Source: Olivibacter jilunii (GTDB lineage Bacteria; Bacteroidota; Bacteroidia; Sphingobacteriales; Sphingobacteriaceae). From it: DNA of 64,000 nt. Shown one piece after another: positions 27,420-34,411 of this stretch. The stretch spans positions 62,001-126,000 of the forward strand of contig NZ_LR027854.1 of assembly GCF_900607235.1 (NCBI RefSeq), in the 5' to 3' direction. The notes under the pieces were generated by a model. The model was not told the origin of the DNA and did no database searches. It saw nothing but the letters and a program-made list of their open reading frames with translations. A program made the translations under genes and the position numbers. How positions within the stretch are numbered: position 1 is the stretch's first letter; each line of letters begins with the position of its first letter.

Positions 27420-28100
27420 ATGTACAAGCTGAAATCACTTTTAATAGCTTATTTGCTGTTCATGGGCTTTTTAGAATCACAAGCTCAGCAAGGTTGGGAT
27501 AGCACTTATCGCCCGGCCATTTACCCCCTGCTCGTTGATCAATTTAAATCCTTTCCAAAAGCTAAGTCAGACATCATTTTCCTTGGCAATAGCATTACTG
27601 CAGGAACAGACTGGAATGAATTATTGCAAATCCCGCAAGCGCGTAATAGAGGTATTTCCGGGGACATAACGTTTGGCGTCCTTGAACGACTAGATGATGT
27701 GATTGCCGGTAGACCGAAAAAGATATTCGTGCTCATCGGTATTAACGACATATCCAGAAATATACCGGACGACGTTATTCTCAATAATTACGAAAAAATA
27801 ATCGACCGAATACAAAAAGGTTCACCCAAAACCCACATCTACTTCCAAACTCTGTTACCGGTAAACAGTACTTTTGAGAAGTTCAAAAACCACTATGGTA
27901 AAGACGAACATATTCTTTACATAAACGAAGGCATCCGAAAGCTAACCACGGAAAAGGGCATTCAATTAATCGATTTATATCCGCATTTTCTTGATGGAGA
28001 CAATCGTTTGAAGGCCTCCTTGACGCACGATGGTTTACATTTACGTATGGAAGGTTATCAATTATGGGCAAAAATCTTAAAAGATGGAGGTTACTTATGA
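27420..28100 (+). CDS. Exported SGNH/GDSL-family hydrolase
   Basis: The 226-residue protein has a signal peptide (SLLIAYLLFMGFLESQAQ) and the SGNH blocks: IIFLGNSITAG (nucleophile Ser, with GNS in place of GDS), GISGDI (Gly), LIGINDISRN (Asn in GxND) and THDGLHL (Asp/His). Such enzymes remove acyl or acetyl groups from lipids, sugars or other esters. In this context a lysophospholipid deacylase that frees glycerophosphodiesters is attractive but unproven. Its stop codon overlaps the start of the next gene (ATGA). Confidence 0.85.
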   Translation: MYKLKSLLIAYLLFMGFLESQAQQGWDSTYRPAIYPLLVDQFKSFPKAKSDIIFLGNSITAGTDWNELLQIPQARNRGISGDITFGVLERLDDVIAGRPKKIFVLIGINDISRNIPDDVILNNYEKIIDRIQKGSPKTHIYFQTLLPVNSTFEKFKNHYGKDEHILYINEGIRKLTTEKGIQLIDLYPHFLDGDNRLKASLTHDGLHLRMEGYQLWAKILKDGGYL

Positions 28101-29179
28101 AATCTATTTTAAAAATTTGGGTATTTAGCTTTATTCTATTCCACCTTGGAACGGAGACTTACGGACAAAACAACTCCTATCAACCCCCTGCGCTAACGGA
28201 TAGCAATTCATGGTCAATGATCTTATTACCCGACCCGCAAACGTATGTGAAATTTAGTCGTAATCAAGCTATTTTTGACCTGATGACCAGTTGGATAGGC
28301 GAACAAATAGATCCCTTACATATTAAAATGGTTCTGTGCACGGGCGACTTGGTTGAACAGAATAATATATGGATCCCCGAAGGCAAAAATGGTAATCAAG
28401 TAAGTATTGAACAATGGCGCTCGGTAGCGAAGGGCTTTAATAAACTAGATGGCAAAGTGCCTTATATTGCAGCTACAGGCAATCATGATTACGGCATTAA
28501 AAGTGCAGAAAATCGCGAAACCAACTATAATCAGTATTTCCCACTCGATAAAAATCCATTGTCAAAAGCTTTACTGAAGGAAGTTGGTTACGATATTGAC
28601 GGTAAACCAAGTTTAACAAACGCGGCTTATGAATTTAGCGACCCAAAAGGCATCAAATACTTATTTTTAGTGCTTGAATTTGCACCGCACGATGGTACCC
28701 TAGCTTGGGCGAAAGAAATAGTCAATAAACCCGCTTATGCACAACATCGGGTTGTCTTGCTTACACACTCCTATCTAAATGCGAAAAACGAACACATAGA
28801 ATCAGAAGGTTACAAATTGCAAAATCCAAATTATGGAAAGGCTGTGTGGGAAAAGTTAGTAAAACCTTCAAAAAATATTGTCTTAGTTTTTTCCGGCCAT
28901 ATTGGTGCACCTGATGATGAAAGAGCCCATATCGGCTTCCGAACAGATACCAATGCCGGTGGGAAAAAAGTACAGCAAATGACCTTTAACGCGCAGGCCT
29001 TGGGAGGTGGTTGGCATGGCAACGGTGGTGACGGATGGTTACGTATATTGGAATTTTTACCGGATGGAAAGACCATCAAAGTAAAAACCTTCTCTCCTTT
29101 ATTTGCCATTTCGCCGGCGACACAACATTTAGCTTGGCGCACAAAAGACTACGATGAATTTTCGTTTGAACTGGATTAA
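28097..29179 (+). CDS. Exported calcineurin-like metallophosphoesterase
   Basis: About 360 residues from the ATG at 28097, which overlaps the preceding stop codon as ATGA. A signal peptide (ILKIWVFSFILFHLGTETYGQ) is followed by the dimetal phosphoesterase motifs LPDPQTYV (D-x-Q variant of the usual DxH), CTGDLVEQNN (GDxxxx), ATGNHDYG (GNHD), LLTHSYL and FSGHIG. Family members act on phosphomonoesters, phosphodiesters or nucleotides. The Gln in place of the first-motif His is worth noting, though it occurs in some subfamilies. It is the last gene of the SusCD-phosphodiesterase operon. Confidence 0.87.
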   Translation: MKSILKIWVFSFILFHLGTETYGQNNSYQPPALTDSNSWSMILLPDPQTYVKFSRNQAIFDLMTSWIGEQIDPLHIKMVLCTGDLVEQNNIWIPEGKNGNQVSIEQWRSVAKGFNKLDGKVPYIAATGNHDYGIKSAENRETNYNQYFPLDKNPLSKALLKEVGYDIDGKPSLTNAAYEFSDPKGIKYLFLVLEFAPHDGTLAWAKEIVNKPAYAQHRVVLLTHSYLNAKNEHIESEGYKLQNPNYGKAVWEKLVKPSKNIVLVFSGHIGAPDDERAHIGFRTDTNAGGKKVQQMTFNAQALGGGWHGNGGDGWLRILEFLPDGKTIKVKTFSPLFAISPATQHLAWRTKDYDEFSFELD

Positions 29180-29183
29180 ATCA

Positions 29184-29252
29184 GAAAAGAAAAGCCTTCA
29201 ACCGGGGAGATTGAAGGCTTCCTAACTAACCAATTATAAACCTAAATTATGA
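29184..29252 (-). ncRNA. Candidate small RNA 1 (minus strand)
   Basis: A full consensus promoter (29259-29290) is followed by ~68 bases without an ORF, ending in a terminator hairpin: arms AAGCCTTCAA/TTGAAGGCTT (29192-29201, 29211-29220), then TTTTCTTTTC on the minus strand. The body contains GGTTTATAATTGGTTAG, which resembles the body of the second candidate. The terminator points away from the + strand operon, because no T-run follows on the plus strand. Confidence 0.6.
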
Positions 29253-29258
29253 ATGATA

Positions 29259-29290
29259 CAAAGATAGTGTACAAAATACACTTTGACAAA
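29259..29290 (-). promoter_or_regulatory. Promoter of small RNA 1 (TTTG-N20-TATCTTTG)
   Basis: On the minus strand TTTG (29287-29290), 20 bases, TATCTTTG (29259-29266). This is a full match to the Bacteroidota consensus with no coding gene downstream on that strand for many kilobases. Confidence 0.75.
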
Positions 29291-29316
29291 TCTTTTTTTG
29301 CTGTTTAACATTTTGA

Positions 29317-29331
29317 TGACAATGATTGTCA
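29317..29331. promoter_or_regulatory. 7-1-7 palindrome TGACAATGATTGTCA
   Basis: A perfect 7-1-7 palindrome lies 26 bases upstream of the -33 box of small RNA 1. It matches the Fur-box core TGATAATnATTATCA at 13 of 15 positions; the two differences are symmetrical. It could be a Fur-superfamily site. That is inference only. Confidence 0.4.
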
Positions 29332-29335
29332 GTTT

Positions 29336-29415
29336 AAAAAACAAGCCCTGTGATTTGGGAACCACAGGGCTTGACAAACCCAATATAAACAAAAACCAAC
29401 TATAAGACTATGGAA
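29336..29415 (-). ncRNA. Candidate small RNA 2 (minus strand)
   Basis: A strong rho-independent terminator on the minus strand: arms CAAGCCCTGTG/CACAGGGCTTG (29342-29352, 29363-29373) followed by TTTTTT. Upstream of it the RNA reads TGTTTATATTGGGTTTGTC, close to small RNA 1. Both hairpins share the stem base AAGCC/GGCTT and a TCCC loop word, with different but paired upper stems. No clear consensus promoter was found, so the 5' end is a guess. Confidence 0.5.
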
Positions 29416-29690
29416 AAGTCAAATGGTTACATTCGCTGTTAAAATTTTAACAAATTTTAACAAAATGGACTATATATTAATTCTTCTAGGGTGGGCGTAA
29501 AGAAAATTCTGTTAGAAGTGTGGAAAAGACGTTATGCGAAAAAGCGAAGGGAAGGAATTGTGAATTGGGGCGACTCCGCAGAACGGTGGGTTGAGAAACG
29601 AATTTTTAGCGCGAACCGGACAGCCTTGATGTTTGACTCACTTTGCATCAAGGTAAATTGAGATAAATTAAAAAATAAAAGAATCTGATT
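29416..29690. other. Non-coding stretch with degenerate intergenic element
   Basis: No credible gene. The right part (29510-29690) has higher GC than its flanks and contains inverted arms CCTTGATG/CATCAAGG (29624-29631, 29646-29653). It resembles decayed intergenic repeats often seen in this phylum. The left part has TTTTAACAAA repeats. Confidence 0.4.
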
Positions 29691-29739
29691 AAAAAACCTT
29701 CGTTTAACATAAAAAAAGACATTATTCGTTACCGAAGGT
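29691..29739 (-). terminator. Terminator of the dehydrogenase/alkaline phosphatase unit
   Basis: On the minus strand ACCTTCGGTAAC is followed after ~19 bases by GTTAAACGAAGGT and then TTTTTT. The stem is ACCTTCG/CGAAGGT (29696-29702, 29733-29739). It lies 34 bases past the dehydrogenase stop codon. Confidence 0.6.
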
Positions 29740-29772
29740 CATCTTGTCAAAAACATCTATGTCAATTCATTA

Positions 29773-30756
29773 TTAGGTTAATGAATTGTTCGTTTTTAGA
29801 CCATTTTTTGCGTCCCTTAGATTTTTCAAGGTAATCGACGCTATTTCGGCTAGCGCTTCCGTTGTAAAGAAACCCTGATGTGAGGTAATAAGTACGTTGG
29901 GGAAGCTCATTAATCGCAAAATATCATCATCGTCAATAATATGCTCCGAAAAATCCCTGAAAAACAACTTTTCTTCCTGTTCGTATACATCAATACCTAA
30001 ATGTCCCACTTTTCCGGTTTTCAAAGAATTAATAATATCTGTAGTATGAATTAAGGCCCCTCTGCTGGTGTTAATAAGCATAACACCATTTTTCATTAAA
30101 GCAAGGCTCTCTTCCTTAATCATATGTTTAGTACTCGGCACTAATGGGCAATGGAGTGAAATAATATCGCTTTTTGACAGGAGTTCCTCAAAATTCACAT
30201 TTATAATATAGTCGGGATGAGTCGACTCGACCGGATCATACCCTAAGAGCTCACATCCAAAACCATGCATAATTTTACAAAATGCCAGTCCTATTTTTCC
30301 TAAACCTACCACACCTACTTTCTTTCCATGCAGATTAAAGCCGGTTAAACGATTTAAGGAGAAATTACCTTCCCGCACTCGATTATAAGCTTTATGTGTT
30401 TTTCGATTTAGCGTCAAGATCATAGCTACCGCATGTTCAGCGACTGCTTCCGGCGAATAGGCGGGGACGCGATATACGCTGATTTCAAAGCGCTGAGCGG
30501 CCTCTAAATCGACTTGATTAAATCCTGCACAACGTAAAACCACGATTTTAATGTTTAAGCCAGCGAGCCTTTCAAGCACTTTGGCATTTGCATGGTCATT
30601 TACAAAAATGCAGACCGCATCACAACCTTCCGCAAGTTTTACCGTTTGCTCATTGAGGTCGATATCAAAAAAAAGAAAACGATAAGCCTTCTCCTTGTTC
30701 ATTTCTTCAAAAGAAGATTTATCGTATGGTTGTGCACTATAAAAAGCGATCCTCAT
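29773..30756 (-). CDS. D-isomer-specific 2-hydroxyacid dehydrogenase (D-lactate dehydrogenase-like)
   Basis: About 327 residues from the ATG at 30756 (MRIAFYSAQPYD); a longer frame to 30807 has no family support. It has the NAD-binding GVVGLGKIGLAF (~150), catalytic Arg in INTSRGALIHT (~235), Glu in GHLGIDVYEQEE (~263) and His in ITSHQGFFT (~297). The sequence is of the fermentative D-lactate dehydrogenase type (reduces pyruvate to D-lactate with NADH), including VLRCAGFNQVDL and YRVPAYSPEAVAEHAVAM. The alkaline phosphatase gene ends 75 bases upstream, so the two may share a transcript, though no functional link is obvious. Confidence 0.9.
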   Translation of the reverse strand: MRIAFYSAQPYDKSSFEEMNKEKAYRFLFFDIDLNEQTVKLAEGCDAVCIFVNDHANAKVLERLAGLNIKIVVLRCAGFNQVDLEAAQRFEISVYRVPAYSPEAVAEHAVAMILTLNRKTHKAYNRVREGNFSLNRLTGFNLHGKKVGVVGLGKIGLAFCKIMHGFGCELLGYDPVESTHPDYIINVNFEELLSKSDIISLHCPLVPSTKHMIKEESLALMKNGVMLINTSRGALIHTTDIINSLKTGKVGHLGIDVYEQEEKLFFRDFSEHIIDDDDILRLMSFPNVLITSHQGFFTTEALAEIASITLKNLRDAKNGLKTNNSLT

Positions 30757-30831
30757 CTTGTGTATATATTTATCGATACAAGATAAACGATCTCCCTTAT
30801 ATAACAAAATAAAACGCAGTTAGGTTACCTG

Positions 30832-32241
30832 CTAAACAAAGATTCCCGTAGTTTGTAGCATAAAGTTGTGCAACTCTATATTTTTAACAAAGGGTTTAAG
30901 TTGTTCACTTCCAGGACCATACATAGCAAGTTCAACATAGTCGGCAGAATGATCCATTGAACCCCAACCGACGGAAAGGTGTTTCTCCTGAATTTGGGCT
31001 AGCTTTCTAAATGGAAGTTTGCGTGGATTATAAAGGCCATCTCCATCAAGCGTCTCATAATGGCTCAACAGTTCGTTTGCTTCGTCGATCGTGATCGAAT
31101 AGCCTTGCGCAAATTCGATACGCTCAATCAACCTCGATGGCGTATAACTTTTATCCGTTCCGTTTAGAATCCAGTCATTTGTATGTTTGAACGACTGAAT
31201 GAGGTCGAAATTCCTATTCGCTTGTTCCCCATAAAACAGACCTGGATTCGCGTTACCGTGATCAGTGGTCAAAACCACTAAGGTTTCCTTATCAGCTAAA
31301 GCAAAAGCCATTGCTTCTCCTATTGCTTCATCAAAGGCCAATTGGTCATAAATAAGTGCTCCTGCATCATTCGCATGAGCAGCCCAATCTACTTTTCCTC
31401 CTTCTATCTGTAATACGAAACCATTCTTATTATTCTTTAACTTCTTAATCGCTGCCTTAGTCATCTCGGCCAAACTTGGCGTTGTTGATGCTAGTGTGGG
31501 ATCATTCGCTCGATCCAACGCATATGGTAAACCGTCGGCATAAAAGACACCCAATATCGGACGATCTTCCTTATCCGAAAGGGTATTCATTTCATCCCGA
31601 TTTTGAAATACCATAAATCCAGCTTGTCGATATTTAGCGAAAAGGTCTTGCTTATCTTCCCTTTTATCGGCACTGAAAAATTCAAGCCCGCCGCCCATCA
31701 TGACGTCAAAACGCAAGTCTAAATATTGAAGTGCAATACCGGGTTGATCTGAGCGCTTATTGCTATTTACGCAGAAACCGGCAGGCGTAGCATGGGTGAT
31801 GGGGACAGAAGTAACACAACCAACCGATTTACCTGCAGCCTTAAATTTTTGTAGGATAGGTTTATTAAAAGAACCATCAGCATTCACATTTAATGAACCA
31901 TTCGGAACACGTACCCCTCCTCCCCAAGAAGAGCTCGCGGCAGCTGAGTCAGTCACCAAAGAACTCGCGGACGCTGTGTCCATTAACGCTCGAACCGCCT
32001 CATTTCTTTCATATAGTGATAACCAATTACTTTGTCTACCTTCCTTTCTTTGCAACAGTAAGTTAGCCATATTTAAGGTTCCGGTACTCATCCCATCGCT
32101 CACCATAAAAATAATATTCTTGGCTTTCCTTACCGACGGGTTTTTCATTGGCCGATTGCCGGCAATTGATTGAAACGGGGATAATACGGAAGCCCCTAAT
32201 GCGGTAAATGCGGTATTTCTAAAGAAATCTCTACGTTTCAT
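30832..32241 (-). CDS. Alkaline phosphatase (PhoA family), Tat-exported
   Basis: The 469-residue periplasmic phosphomonoesterase begins with a Tat-like signal (KRRDFFRNTAFTALGASVLSP). It has IFMVSDGMSTGTLN (metal Asp), VTDSAAASSSWGGG (catalytic Ser), EGGKVDWAAHANDA (metal ligands) and LTTDHGNANPG. A C-terminal MDHSADYVELAMYGPGSE carries the last metal His. It would release phosphate from small organophosphates, including glycerol 3-phosphate made by the neighbouring phosphodiesterase operon. The proximity to that operon and the opposite strand suggest a related but separately controlled unit. Confidence 0.92.
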   Translation of the reverse strand: MKRRDFFRNTAFTALGASVLSPFQSIAGNRPMKNPSVRKAKNIIFMVSDGMSTGTLNMANLLLQRKEGRQSNWLSLYERNEAVRALMDTASASSLVTDSAAASSSWGGGVRVPNGSLNVNADGSFNKPILQKFKAAGKSVGCVTSVPITHATPAGFCVNSNKRSDQPGIALQYLDLRFDVMMGGGLEFFSADKREDKQDLFAKYRQAGFMVFQNRDEMNTLSDKEDRPILGVFYADGLPYALDRANDPTLASTTPSLAEMTKAAIKKLKNNKNGFVLQIEGGKVDWAAHANDAGALIYDQLAFDEAIGEAMAFALADKETLVVLTTDHGNANPGLFYGEQANRNFDLIQSFKHTNDWILNGTDKSYTPSRLIERIEFAQGYSITIDEANELLSHYETLDGDGLYNPRKLPFRKLAQIQEKHLSVGWGSMDHSADYVELAMYGPGSEQLKPFVKNIELHNFMLQTTGIFV

Positions 32242-33005
32242 TTATTTTTGTTTTTATATCATTAGCTCCCAAACGTACTCCTATGGGCAGTGTTAGTAAA
32301 TGACAAATTTAAACGAATAATATTAATAGCAACTTAGTTTCATTTTAATTTTATATTAAGTTAACAAGTTTGCGGTAAGTGTTTTCAAACACTAAAAATA
32401 GAGAACATAAAATGCAGATGTATTGCAAAAAACTATTGCCAAGAAGTGGTTCTCCTTACGGCAACCACTTTTATGTTCAATAGATTGTTTAGATTAAACG
32501 AAGGTTTAATTTGTCACTTTCTTCCGAAGACCACGAAGTAGCTTGAATGCCATAAAAACGAACAAGTGATGAAAAAAGTAACCAAAGACTCGTCGCTTGG
32601 AACTTTGCTTTAAATGGTAATGCATCAACGTGCAAACCGCAAATTTCCTAGGCGACATTGTGGCAGAACGAAGGGACTTTACTTTTAACCGGACGTATTA
32701 TTATTTCTTCAGCCCTAAATATAGCCCTGTGTGTGGGAAAAACGGCCTTGGAGGATATCGATGCAACGAGCAGCAAAGCATTTGCACACATGTTCGTCTT
32801 GCAATACTCAAGCGGATTGAGGAAGTGAAACGGCTCCAATACGCGCCATGAATGCTTTGCCATCAGTTGCGAGATAGTCTACAAAGCCTTGGGTTTTGCT
32901 CAACTTTTTGCCAAGAAAAAGTTGATAAAAAAAATCTTTCCTTTAACACCCTCCCCCGATTATACTTAAGCCCGTGAGATTAAAAGAAACGGAATTAAGG
33001 TGCGA
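32242..33005. other. 764-base non-coding stretch with hairpin and decayed element
   Basis: After the phosphatase promoter there is a hairpin at 32444-32470 (arms AAGTGGTT/AACCACTT), a mini-hairpin TTAAAC-GAAG-GTTTAA at 32494-32509, and a GC-richer stretch ~32550-32940. The latter begins with gatgaaaaaagtaaccaaag and ends with CAACTTTTT/AAAAAGTTG arms near 32910-32935. Small frames inside it (for example 32630-32851) show no family features. It looks like a decayed intergenic repeat or element remnant. Confidence 0.45.
32304..32332 (-). promoter_or_regulatory. Promoter of alkaline phosphatase gene (TTG-N18-TAAATTTG)
   Basis: On the minus strand TTG (32330-32332), 18 bases, TAAATTTG (32304-32311). 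The -7 box matches fully and the spacer is one base shorter than usual. It leaves a leader of ~55 bases. Confidence 0.55.
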
Positions 33006-34175
33006 CTACTGATTAATAGCCCTTATTTTAGCAACCAACAACGTGATCACCAATCCAAACACGCCAATAACTGCATAAGAATACCTTAAACTGGCTAATT
33101 CAGCGATATAACCAATGAGCGGTGGTCCCATAAGAAAACCAAGATAACTCACGCTCGATACCATTGCTAAGGCAATTCCCGGTGATACTTTAGCATTTCT
33201 CCCGGCAACACTATAGACCGTAGGAACAACGGTTGCGACTCCTAGTCCTACCAGCATAAAAGCAATTACTGCCGTAATAATATAGGGAAACAACACCGCC
33301 AAGAACATACCCGATGATATCAATACGCCACTCACTTGCAAAACCCTTTTTCTACCCAATCGAGCAATGAGCCGATCTCCAATAAAACGCCCTGAAGCCA
33401 TCATCACCATGAAGGACGCGTAGCCAAGGGGTACCAATGCCTGCGGCGCTTTTACGATATCTTTGAAATATACGCCACTCCAATCAAACATCGCCCCTTC
33501 AGTAGCCATACTGCAGAAGCCTATCACACCCAATTGTAGCAAAGCCCCCTCAGGTTTGGAGAATAATTTCTTTTTAGTAGTACTGGCCGGTCCTACCCCT
33601 GCTACAAGAAACTTATTATTGATTAGGATACTTATCCATACCAGGCCTGCGATAATCCAAAAATGTAGATAAGGAGCAATATGTAGATTGATCATCAATA
33701 GGCCTACCAAAGCACCTGTAAACCCTGCAATACTCCAAGCCCCATGAAAAGAGGACATGATTGGTTTGTCGAAAAGATTCTCTGCGGCAACCCCTTGTGT
33801 ATTTACTGCTATATTACACATGTTACCGATGATTCCAAATATAAATAAGGAAACACCTAAATGCCAACCCTGAGAAGCTAAACCTAAATTAGTAAGTGCA
33901 ACCACATATAAAGCGGCAGCTACGGTTAACACTTTTTTACTGCCAAACTTAGTTACTAAGGTACCGGAGAGCGCCATTGTAGCCAATTGGCCTAGCGGTA
34001 GTGCAAATAGTAAGCTACCTAATTGCCCGTCAGAAAGATGAAGTTTAGTTTTAATATCCGGAATACGACTTGCCCAAGAGGCAAAAGCCAAGCCTTGACA
34101 AAAATAAAAAAGAGATACAGCCAAACGGACACGGTTGCGATTATACGCAGTAGCAGGAAGTATATGAGTTTCCAC
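33006..34175 (-). CDS. MFS transporter (YbjJ/fucose-permease-like)
   Basis: The 389-residue inner-membrane protein has about 12 predicted helices and the MFS pattern of two six-helix halves. Its N-terminus (SLFYFCQGLAFASWASRIPDIKTKLHLSDGQLG) is characteristic of the YbjJ branch; the visible pieces are FASWASRIPDIK and LSDGQLGSLLF. It has a GRFIGDRLIARLGRK loop at mid-protein. The substrate is unknown. It is in the same direction as exuT but 232 bases downstream, so a role with uronates or sugars is possible only by position. Confidence 0.8.
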   Translation of the reverse strand: METHILPATAYNRNRVRLAVSLFYFCQGLAFASWASRIPDIKTKLHLSDGQLGSLLFALPLGQLATMALSGTLVTKFGSKKVLTVAAALYVVALTNLGLASQGWHLGVSLFIFGIIGNMCNIAVNTQGVAAENLFDKPIMSSFHGAWSIAGFTGALVGLLMINLHIAPYLHFWIIAGLVWISILINNKFLVAGVGPASTTKKKLFSKPEGALLQLGVIGFCSMATEGAMFDWSGVYFKDIVKAPQALVPLGYASFMVMMASGRFIGDRLIARLGRKRVLQVSGVLISSGMFLAVLFPYIITAVIAFMLVGLGVATVVPTVYSVAGRNAKVSPGIALAMVSSVSYLGFLMGPPLIGYIAELASLRYSYAVIGVFGLVITLLVAKIRAINQ

Positions 34176-34324
34176 GTTTATTTAATAAACTTAACGAATC
34201 GGTTCAAATTGAGCCAAAGACGATAAGAGCAGGTGTAGTTTGGCTCTCTTTTCAATATCCAATTCTTACGCAAAGTTCATAAAAAGAACATAGATTACAT
34301 AAATTTTTTTTGGGATTAGTAGAG

Positions 34325-34411
34325 TTTTTATACTAGTTAAGTAGTTGAGTGGCGATCACATTTAAGAACTGCTCGACAACTCAACTATTCAACCTAGCAA
34401 CCAATAACTAT
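34325..34411. repeat. Degenerate repeat spacer downstream of exuT
   Basis: Contains CTAGTTAAGTAGTTGAGT, CAACTCAACTATTCAACC and AACCAATAACTATAA words shared with the spacers at 12080, 40900, 49840 and 16400. It abuts the exuT stop codon. Confidence 0.7.

Noticed and set aside
29248-29307. Short plus-strand ORF (19 codons) opposite small RNA 1
   Set aside because: It has no promoter on the plus strand and no recognisable features. The minus-strand promoter and terminator give a better account of the segment.
32630-32851. Small plus-strand ORF of 73 codons in the long intergenic stretch
   Set aside because: Its composition is that of the surrounding decayed element, the opposite strand has an ORF of equal length, there is no promoter, and no family feature is seen.
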